Source of the DNA: Tetrahymena thermophila SB210
Taxonomy: Eukaryota; Ciliophora; Oligohymenophorea; Hymenostomatida; Tetrahymenidae
Length of the DNA: 64,000 nt
Direction of reading: 5' to 3'
Assembly (NCBI RefSeq): GCF_000189635.1
Contig: NW_002476188.1
Coordinates: 682,001 to 746,000, forward strand
Under the pieces are notes generated by a model that was not told the DNA's origin, ran no database searches, and worked only from the letters and a program-made list of their open reading frames with translations. The position numbers and the translations under genes were made by a program. Position 1 is the first letter of the stretch, and each line of letters opens with the position of its first letter. This document shows positions 52,401-62,841 of this stretch, in pieces.

Positions 52401-54447
52401 TAACTTATCTATTTAATTTTAACAGCTTGGCGCTTTCATCTTAGTTAAAAAAATGTTTATTTATTGATTGTAAAATTTAAAACATATTTTAAAAGATGAA
52501 TAGTAACTCTTAAGTATCTTGAGAAAAGCAAACACCTTCAAAATCCTAATCAACATCAAAACTGATTTAAATTTAATTAAAACTATCATTATCTGAATAA
52601 TATGATGATTTTGATTTATCAGTAGTTAGACAGGGCGAATCTAAATTTTAAGTGAATTATTTTTTTTTTTAAACTGACTTTTTATCTTTTTAACTCACAA
52701 TCTAAATTTATTTAAGAACATTTGTCAAATGAGCTATTGGATATAAAATTTGGTAACCTAAAATTATAGAATAATAGAGCTTAAAGCCAATTAATATAAT
52801 TAGAAGAGATAAAGAACAATAAATTTGCACATGATTTAAATTTTCAATAGAATCTGTTAGATTTTAAGAATATTGAGTCATTTTTTATTTAGATATCAAA
52901 TCGAGATAGATAAACACGCCTTTGAGTTAGAACTTCTTAGAAGGATTAATTTTCTTAAGTGTCTCTCCTTTTGGTACTTTATCGATTACTGTGATGAGAT
53001 TTTGTGAAACAAAGCATTCTGTTCCGTTTCTGTTGTATTAGAAGTCATTTTATATAGATTTTGGGCTTAAGTTTAGCTCTTTTATAGAGTCTTAGCTATC
53101 TAAAACAAATTAAGACATTTATTTTATATTTTCTAAAAAGTTTTGCCCATCAATTTTATTTTATAAAAAGTCTATCTCAGTTTAATACAAAGTATTTAAT
53201 CCTACACTGGTTATTTTTTATTAAGAATCATATACAATAGTGAGTTTTCTAGGGTCTAAGACAATTTTTGCAACTGAATTTGAGGCAAAATTAAGAAAAT
53301 AATTTGAAACTTAAGAAATATCTAAAGTGATACAGAGCAACGAATATATCTAGCCATCATCGCTTAGGTTTGTGTTTTAATACTTTAATCTTCTTTGACA
53401 AAAGATACTTCCTAAATAAGGTGTTACATTATTGTAAATAATTTAAGGATCAAAAATAGCAATAGATATATTGTTCATAGTTGGCTGATAGTAGAATCTA
53501 CAACGCACATCAAATCTGAATTATCCTGTGTATGGACACCCTGAAGGTATTTCATAGCTATTATAGGTTATGTTTTTACCTGTCAAATAGAATAACCCAC
53601 CTTAGTCATACCCTATCTGAATATCATCTATTTTTAGATACCTTTGATTTTAATTGTCATTTTCATATTTTATTGCTTTCCAAATAGAATCTTATCTCAC
53701 AGCATAATCCATTTATTAAATTTAAATTTAATTAAGATCTTTCAAATATGTTTCATTTACTTAATGCCTTTTTTTTAAAAATTTTCTAAGTTAAAAAAAA
53801 ATTATTTTTTTATCTTTCTAATTAAAAATTGTTACTACTTTAAAAATCTATCATTATTGATTCAAAGAAAATTAAAAAATAAATGGTTCAATTTTCTTAA
53901 TTTATTTTAAATTTAAAATTTTTTTATTGAAAAATGAAGCTGATAGAATTTATCTTGCCAAAATATCAGTAAAGTTAAATTTTATTTACCAAGAGCTAAC
54001 GTATATATCATTTTTCTAAAATAAGTTCATGATTAAAGGATTTTCATCGTTATTATAAGCTCTATCGATATTTAGAATAGTAGGAATATGATTACTGTTT
54101 TTTTTGACTTTATTCTAAATTAAATTTCCTTAAAATTCATTTAAAAGATTAATTTGCCATACTAATTTCTACATTTAAAAGTTAAGCTAAAAAACGATTC
54201 CAGTATTTAAGATTTAAGATGCTTAAATCTGATCTTCAAAAAGTTTTTCAGCAAACTCATCTATTAGGTGTTAAGTAATTAATTGCGATATTTTTATACT
54301 TAAAAATGTAATAATCATGCAAAATACAGTGGGAAGCAGCATCAAAGCTATTATTGTTAAATGTGTTTTATTAGAATTGGCAAAATTAATTGCTCTTTAA
54401 ATTAAAGCAACTATTTTTTCTAAATATTTATTTTATTTCAGAGGCAT
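49468..54447 (-). CDS. dCache-TPR-VWA receptor paralogue 8 (shortest complete member)
   Basis: Exon 1 is 53990-54447 (ATG 54445-54447), the intron 53768-53989 (222 bp) and exon 2 49468-53767 (TGA 49468-49470), giving 1585 residues. MPLKQNKYLEKIVALIQ precedes membrane helix 1 (about 30-52, IIALMLLPTVFCMI). Exon 1 ends SSW rather than SVW, but the intron is in the same codon. The Cache motif is CVHTGQFRFDVRCRFYYQPT-like, with the family CPY diverged. Membrane helix 2 is near 478 and the TPR core near 630. The VWA-like front half (VISACQKKRNKKK, CSDLYNYILHKQEDVFGLINY) is near 1115-1150. The back half starts near 1495 and ends NREH to IEYF. In this member the LFK motif of the family is LHK. Its partner from duplication B is the truncated paralogue 10. 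Confidence 0.86.
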
Positions 54448-55030
54448 ATTTCTCGCTAATCTTTTTTGTTCTACTTTATTGAATAGATTAAGTTTTCTTA
54501 ATATTATGAATAAAATTAACATAAAAAATTTATTCAATGTAAAATAAGGCTTTTTGTTCTTTTTTTAATTTTTCGATTAATTTTTAAAGCTATTCTCTTT
54601 ATTAAAAATTTATCTTCATAAATATGCTTTTCAACAACGTTAAATAAACAAAGCTTTAAAATGTTTGCTCTAATGTTATTTGACTTTAATTTTAAATTAT
54701 TGATGATGCTCCATTCAATTAATAGAATTATTCATAATTTCTCAAAGTAAAAATTCATTGTCTTTTTAAATGAATCCTTGTAATTTATTTTGGTTTAAAA
54801 TTATTAGATTATATTTTCTTGATTAATTTTTAAAATTAATTTAAACAAAATAAATACATAAAAAAAATAATATTTTTTAAAACCAATTTATAAAAATCTT
54901 ATCTACAAAATAAAAAAATTAGTTTATTAATGTTAAAGAACAAATGAAAGAAAAAATGAATGACGTTAATTAATTAATATAAATAGTGATGTTATTATGT
55001 ACTATTTTTAGTTTAATTTTATTATAATGA
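54448..55030. other. intergenic, A+T-rich
   Basis: This spacer lies between the start of paralogue 8 (minus) and the TPR remnant (plus). It is poly-A/T-rich and no element was recognised. It is the only divergent intergenic region in the window and so could hold promoter sequence for both directions. The plus-strand gene has no clear start, however. Confidence 0.5.
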
Positions 55031-56215
55031 ATAGTATTGCTTAAAAATAATAATCATACATAATTAAAAAAAGTTCAGCTTTTTTGCAAATAAGTAGGCA
55101 TTCTCTTTTCACAAAGGGTATAAGAAATTGAATAGGAAATAAAAGACAAAAATAATTTTAAAAGAAAATTAGTAGGAATTAAGAAGTCTAGCCATTTTAT
55201 CAAAATAGAATATAAATTCTAGTATAACAAATAGCAAGGCCTCTAATTAATCAAATAAATCTTATAATTATCGCCATAAGATTTAGATGCTAGAATAGAT
55301 TTGTTATTGATTTAACTAAAAATCAGGGTAGTAAGTAAAGAAGATTAGCTGAAGTTATTAAAATAATGCTTTTAATAAGACTCTCTATATTGGAGGAATT
55401 TCTATGTAGCGGGTATATTATATAATTTCATGATAGATGAGTAATAGTCAAGACAAACACATTTTAGAGGAAGATATAACTCATAACTCTAGTAACTAAT
55501 GGATTTTAAGTTATCTTACTTAAATTTGTTCTTATAAACCCTCTATGAATGAAATAGTAAAAGAATGCTTAAATTAGATTTTAAAATATGACATGTACAA
55601 CAGCGATATACTGAGATACATATCTTATATTTATGAAAGTTTGAAAAATGAAAAAGAATCACTATTTTTCTTAGAGCAATCTTTGAAATTAAATCCTAAA
55701 TCACCTTAAACACTTAATAATATTGGATAATTAATTAGAGCTTCTATGAAAGATCATATAAAATGTATTGAGAAATGTTAAAAGGTAATACTAATGGAAT
55801 TATTTAGATTAAATTTTTAAATTATAAAAATATTTTTTTTAATTATTATTTAAGCATTTTATTTTGTAAGTAATATTTAATAAGATTTATTGCGAATCCT
55901 AATTTATGTTAAGAACTGATTAAAATATGACATTTTGTTTTAAAACATTAGGCCATAAAAATAAATCCTAAGATAGTAAATGCATATTATAACATGGGTT
56001 TAGCGTTTTAGAAATGTTATAAGAATTCAATAGTTGGAAAAAAGTTAAAAACCCCATATCAAAAGTTGTATGCTTTGTTAAAGTAATAAAATAAATATTA
56101 AGAAGCAGAGTATTGTATGATAATTTCAATAAGTTTTTATTTAAAATTTGAATGCTAACTAGCCTTCTTTCTTTTTTTATTTTGTTTTGTTAGAATTTAT
56201 CAGATCTACCTGTGA
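55031..56215 (+). pseudogene. TPR-repeat protein remnant (frameshifted)
   Basis: This is the only plus-strand coding sequence found, again with TAA/TAG as Gln. Frame 1 runs from after the TGA at 55028-55030 to about 55470 and reads as TPR-like helices (LQLIKQILQLSPQDLDARIDL, then LYWRNFYVAGILYNF). It has no ATG before the TPR part. Frame 2 takes over near 55460. It is open from ATG 55437-55439 through YNSDILRYISYIYESL, ESLFFLEQSLKLNPKSPQTL and NNIGQLI to 55784. A GT..AG intron (55785-55951) then joins, in phase, to AIKINPKIVNAYYNMGLAFQ, with TGA at 56213-56215. The TPR array crosses the frame change, so a frameshift mutation is likely. The terminal hydrophobic tail does not resemble a TPR. 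Alternatively, a short protein of about 203 residues starts at 55437. TPR repeats are protein-interaction modules; no specific partner can be named. Confidence 0.6.
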
Positions 56216-56388
56216 TTTTATTAAAAATAAATGAATTCCTTTTAATTTTTTATGAAAAATTAATTTTTTTGGGCACTTTTTTTTGGGCAAAAAAGATACT
56301 TAGTGAATGCCTTAATTAATGAGCATTTACAGTATATAACTAATAAATTTAATAGATTTTATAGCTTGCTAATTATTATATTTAATTT

Positions 56389-59300
56389 TCAAAAATATTC
56401 TATCATCATTGGCATAAGATTATTTTTAATATGCTCTCTTTGATTGTAAATATATTGGAGTAGCTTTTATTAACTGTTAAAAAATTTGATAATATTTTTT
56501 CCAGAAATTATTATATCTTGAAGTTTGTCATGCTCATAAGTTTATTGTTGCTAATTTAACACTAAAACTAACAATTAAATATCTAGATTAAGCAAAAGCT
56601 GGCTCAACTCATTTATAAATTCACCATTTTTAAATTACAGTTGCAGATCTGTGATATAAATTAAAATTGTCTAGTTTTATTTTTAAAGCTAAAATTGTTT
56701 ATTTTTTTAGCTCTCTTTATATTTTTTCAAAGAAAGATAAATATTTATTTTTTCTTTAGTACACAAAATGAATTATTTTAGAGCTGCATGTATTCCTAGG
56801 TGGAATATTTCCTCTGAGCTTTAATTAACCTTTTTGCTGTTAAACTATTACTAATTTTATTTGGCTTAATGGTAAAAATCATTTTCATCTTTAACTTAAT
56901 TTTCTTGTTTGCCATTATTATTTTAATTAGTGTCTTAGTTTTCTGATTAAAATTAATTATTAATTAAATAATTGTATTAATTTTATTAAAAATAATTTTT
57001 TTAATTTTTCGTTTAAATGTATGGGCTAATAAAATTATTTTAATTAGATTTAGGCCATTTAATACCATTAAATTTATTTGAATATGTTTCATTAAATATA
57101 TTAAGATTTGTTTTTGAAGAATGCTATTTTAAGCTTGTATTTTACTTGCTTAATTAATCAAAATCTAAATATTCTTCCCCATTTGGTTAATCATTTTTGA
57201 AGATATCTTTCTATGCATTTGAGGACTAATAATCTAAATGAAAAGGTTAATTAAGAATTTATGTACGATTTCTAAAACGATCACTTTCGCCACTATTTAT
57301 TAGTTTACAAGGAGATGACTCAAAGCATTATTATTAAAAAAATTTTTATTGGCTTTCAATTTTATCAAACATTATTGGTGATTCTTCTCCAATATTAAAT
57401 TCTTAAAAATTCTTTTTTTTACCTATTTGGTTAAATGAATTTTAAATATTTTAGTTGAAATAATAAATTTAATTTTTTTTATTTTCTGTTTGAAAGAAGG
57501 TCTAATAAAAATAATTATTTAGTTTTTCTTCTTTACTTAACTCATTTTCTAATGGCCTTTACTTGATTGACAATGTTTTATTATTCCTGTTAGTATTTTC
57601 ATTTATATCTAATGAGCAATTAAGCAAATTATATTTAGGTCCTTGATTTAAAAAATAATCTTCTAAATATTACTTCGTGTATTACTTATAATAAGAGCCA
57701 CTTTTATCTAATTTATTCTTTATATCTTCTTCTTAAATTCCTGTGTTATTATTTATTTAATATTATAACCCTAAATTTCTGTTATGAGAATCATTCTAAA
57801 TGTATTTTTGAGTATAAGATATGAGCAATAGCTCGAGTAAATGTGGATAGGATTTTATGACCTGAATATATATTTAAGCCATAAACTGTTCAAATATACT
57901 TTCAGAAAAAGAATAACTTATTAATCCGAAAGAATCTTAATCTTTAAACAGAATATCTTTGAGCAGGTCTGAACTTATTTTACAAATTTTTTTGTTTCCC
58001 TTCCATTACTGGCAAGCTGATATAATATAGACATGAAAATTGCAATTTATTAACGACTAATAGGAATTTTTCATTTCTTCTAACTCTTCAGCAAAAATAT
58101 TTTTTCTACAAAATATATCAGATAAAATGTTTAAAGCCTACTCCTTCAAGTGAGGTAAATAGTATTTACAAGATTCTAAGGAATTAGTTAAAATTGTTGC
58201 AGCTTTAGAAAAATTTTAGCTTTACACTAAAAACTAAGCCTAATTCAATGCGTAATACATAAAATTTACATCTGAGCTAAATTCATATTTAGAAACTTTA
58301 TCTGAATTTTTGCATTTCCTAACTTTGTAAAAAGATAAAAACTTCTTATTTGTGTTAGAGAGAATATGTAGTTGTATGAAATTTTAAAAGTTTGATTTCC
58401 TTGGATTTTTTTGATTTTCTTTTTAGATTATCAGTGTGGCTTTTTTATTATTTCTTTCACTTAGTTAACTATGCTACTAATTTGTATTGTATTGTTTTTA
58501 AAAAAATGATTATTTTGTTGCTTTCTTATTTGGATCATTTTAGTAAATTTATTATTTTTTTACTTTAAAATTAGCTTCTTGATTTTAAAGGATTGAGACA
58601 GGTATATTTTTTTATGTTTGCTTTGCTTGCTGTTTTTAAGTTTAGTGATACTGAGCACTATCAAAAACTCCTTCAGCTAGACTTGATAATCGCTTTTAAT
58701 TACTATAGCTGTAAATTTATTCCTTTTCTAACACCTCTTTAAATTTTAATATTTACTTTTTTACTGTAGACTTCTTAATAGGAGACATTAAAACTTATGA
58801 AGCATTAATTTCACTAACTTAATTACTGTATTCAGATAACTTTTTTTAGAGAAATAATGAATCTTGAGTATTCTAGATTAACAAATTATTTTGAAGAGCT
58901 AACATTTTATTTGCAAAGTTTGAGATTGTTTTAGGTTTTTCTGAATTTATTTCATTTTAGTTATTTTTTTTTTCATAGTTTTTTATATATAATATACTTA
59001 TTTTTTTTAATATATCCTTAGCATTTTCCATGTCTTTAGATTTGAAGCATGAAATTAATATTGGATAGTAATTAAACATTTCTCTTTTAAAAGAGGGAGG
59101 AAGAAACATTTTACTAATTATAGCATTTTCTTTAGCAAGCTCATAGTAAATATCCCATAAACCAGAATTATAATTTAAATAGTTTGATAGGGATTTAAGT
59201 AAATTTTCTTTTCTATTAAATAGATTCCAGTAGAGTTATTCATTTTCAACTATATCTTCAAATTAGAATTGAATTTATTCTTTTTCATCGATCTGATTAT

Positions 59301-61797
59301 ATTTATCAAAACTTAATTTCAAAATTTTATTTTTTTGTTCGCTATTGTCATCTAAGAAATTATTTTTATTTTTGTTTTCAAGGATATTCATATTAAAAAT
59401 TGAAGCGAACCTCTTTATTTACTAAGAAAGTTCTTCTTTTACATTTTATTGGTTATAGACATTTAGCTCGTATTTAGCAAATATAACAGCTTTTTGAAAA
59501 TTTTCTACAGATTCTTAATATCTACCGCTGTTGTAATGAATTACTCCTATATTATTATAACACACTCCTAATGCTCTATAATTACAAAATTTTTCAAAGT
59601 ACTGAACTTGCATATTAAGATTCAATAGAGAAGTACTCTCATTTTATTTAAGTATATTTGAGTTAGTAAATTTTAAAATTTTAAGCATATTTTAGAAGCT
59701 GTTTAACAACTCCTACGTATCTCTAGAAAAGCAAATATTATCAAAATCTAAATTTATGTTAAATTCAAATTGTATTTAATCTTCAAAACTCAATATTGAA
59801 GCATTTTAATAATAGGTGTCTTTTTAGCTCTTAAAATTTGTATTTAGTGTTTGATATCCAGTATGCAAGGAATCTTTGATTAAATTATTACTCTATTACT
59901 AAATGCTTTGGTTTTTAATTTTGATTTACTTTAATATATTTGTTAAGTGAATAATAGGATGAATTAATAATCGCCCTAGGATTATTGAAAAGTAAATCTA
60001 AAAAATGGTAGCCAATATTATTAAAACCCAACAACAGTAGCTAAATATTTAATTGTAGTATTTTATCTTTATTTGAAGGTCATTAGAATACTAAATCATT
60101 TTCTCTTTCGAGAGAACATCCAAAAAGATAAAAGCGCTTTTGAGCTAAAATTTTTTAAAAGCACTTCCTCTCTTTAATACTTCAAAACTAGGAATCTTGT
60201 CAACCATAGTGATGAGATTTTGAATTACAAAACACTCAGTCCCATTTCTGTTGTATTAGAATGTTCTCTAAATTTACTATGAATCTAACTAAAGCTCATT
60301 TATATTATCTTTCTGGTCTAGAATGTATTGAGACATCATACTTATATTTTCAATTATAATTTTTGACTAGCTTTAATCTTGCAGGTAATATGTTTCTGCT
60401 TATTAAATATTTAAGATTTAATCTCTTTTAATATTTATTATAGAATCGTAAACAACTGTAAGTTTTCTTGGATCCAGAATAATTTAAAATTTAGAGTTTT
60501 ATCCAAAATTTTAAAAATATTTAGGAGTTTAAGTTAAATCTAAAGTTATGCATAGCATAGAATATTTTTCTGCCTCTGAGTTTGGATCTTAGCTAAAATA
60601 CCTCAATCTCCTCTGGCAAAAAATACTTGCTAAATAAGGTTAAGCACTAGCATAAAAAACTTAAGGATCAAAAAGAACTGTAGATATATCGTCCATAGTT
60701 GGTTTATAATAAAACCTACATCTGATATCAAAATTATAAGTACCATAATAAGGGCAATTCGGAGGAATAGGGTAATCTATATATGTTGTATTTATACTTG
60801 TCTTATAAGTCATACCATCATAATTATGTGCCACCAAAATGTCTTAGATTTATAACCACATATTATTCTAATTTTAATTATCAAACTTAATTGCTTTCCA
60901 AATAGAATCTAATCTATAACCATAATACAGTTGTTAAATCTATCTTTCATCTAATTACTCTAAATAGCTAAAATTTACATGGTGCCTGTAAATTTAAAAA
61001 TATTAACTTTAAAAGTGAACTATTTCCTTATCATATTATATGATGTGCTATTTTAATTTATTTTTAAATTTTACTGAAATTTTTTTAATTTAATTTTTAA
61101 AATAATTTATATCGAATAAAATTTATATTTTGTTTATTTATGTTTTTGAGAGTTATCTTAATTCTATTAATAAAAATTGACAATAAATATAGAAATAAAC
61201 TTTAAATATTCATCAAATGTTGCTTTATAGTAAGTTGATTAATTAGATTACAAAGTAGCTTAAATAAAATTGATAAAATGCTTTAATTCATGAGAGAAAA
61301 ATATTTTAGATTGAGCTTATGTAAATAAATTAAAATTACCAGACACTAGTCAATATTGGATTTTTCAAAAACATATTTAATACAGTCTTGTTTTCTTACA
61401 TATAAAAGGATCTATCTATATTATGAATTGCAGGAATATGTTTCTAGTTTTTAATTACTATATCAAGTAGATTTTTGCCTTAAAATTCATTAAGCAAGTT
61501 TATCTGCCAAAGAATTTTTTAAATTTATGAGTTTAGTTAGAAAACTACAGCTAAATTTTATTGCTTGGAACTATTTATTTAGTCTTGAAAGAGCTATTCA
61601 GCAAAACCATTTATTAGATCCACGCTTACATTCTAAAAAAACTAAATGTTTGTAAAAGTAGCGAAGGTTATTACTAAAGTAGGAAATAGGGTTATAAATA
61701 CTATAAAAATTTAAGTTAAATTGTTGCTTATGTGCGCTTTTAAATAATTCGATATTCTATAAAACTTATTTTATTTTTTTTAATTTACTTCATCCAT
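56389..61797 (-). CDS. dCache-TPR-VWA receptor paralogue 9 (duplicate of paralogue 7)
   Basis: Exon 1 is 61340-61797 (ATG 61795-61797), the intron 60986-61339 (354 bp, about 220 shorter than in paralogue 7) and exon 2 56389-60985 (TGA 56389-56391), giving 1684 residues. Exon 1 is the same length as in paralogue 7. The Cache motif reads CPYYGTYNFDIRCRFYYKPT, so only the variable positions changed. Membrane helix 2 is near 474 and the TPR core near 633. The VWA-like front half (IISACQQWKGNKK, SSDLLKDILFKD) is near 1140-1155 and the back half starts near 1598. Length changes relative to paralogue 7 are concentrated in the linker between the VWA halves and between about 59330 and 59380 (extra residues before the TPR partner helices). 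All keep the frame. Confidence 0.88.
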
Positions 61798-62841
61798 TTC
61801 GCTATCTTTCTTAATATCTTAACTTTAATAATTTAAAATTTACAAATGTGTTAAATATTTATAAATTAGTTATTGTTAGCTATAAAAATATCAAAAGAAT
61901 TTTATATAAAACATATTTCAAAATAGAAAATTCAAGTCAATAATATTTTCATTAGTTTAATAGTTGAATTTGTTTAAAAATAGAGCAATTTTTTAACACA
62001 ATTTGAAAATATCATGAAACAGTACTTTTATAGTACTATTCAAGTTTTATTTATCTATATTGATAGTATCTCTATAGTGAGTGAAACAACTTTTTATAAT
62101 TTAATTGTCATAAAATGCAAATTTTATTTGTATTTTAAACTCATAATTATTTGATAATTTAATAATCATTTAAAGATAATAATAGTATTTATTGGCTATG
62201 CAACTTATTAATATTCTATTATTTACAACAATCAAACATTTATTAAATATGTTTAAATTTTGAGAGACAACTTCTTTCCTTTGTAAAATTTATTCACATC
62301 AATATAATATTTTAGGAGTTAAATATTAATATTTTATTTAAAAGATTATTGAAAAGTTCATTGTGTCAAGATTAATTTGAAGTTTTCTGATATTCTTTTT
62401 TTTGAAAATTTTCTGAAAGTTATCAGTAGTAAAATATTTAAATGTTTCTTAATATAAAAGAAAATTTATAAAACTTATAAAAATGCATAAATACTATTGA
62501 TAGTTATTTATTATATTATTGTTAAAAAAGAAAAATATATATTTATTATGAAATTTATCATTTAACATCTTTATTTAAAATTCCATTTATTGGCCATTAT
62601 ATTATTGTTAAATCTTTAATTTCATAAGATTACATTTTCTAAACAAATAATTGAAAAAATTTTATGAGATCATTTAATTCGATGATTTTACAATATTATT
62701 AAGAATTAAATAAAGAAAAATACCAAAATTGTTTTTTATCAAATATTAAATCAAAAAAATAAAGAAATCTTTATTTTTAAAATTTTTATTTATGAATAAA
62801 AAAAATAGTTAAAAACACAAATTAGCCCTACAAATATTAAT
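61798..62841. other. intergenic, related to 48428-49467
   Basis: This spacer lies between paralogue 9 (start) and paralogue 10 (stop). It is the duplicate of the paralogue 7-8 spacer, with indels. Its best-conserved part adjoins the start codon (ACTTCATCCATTTCGCTATC at 61787). No gene was seen. Confidence 0.5.
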
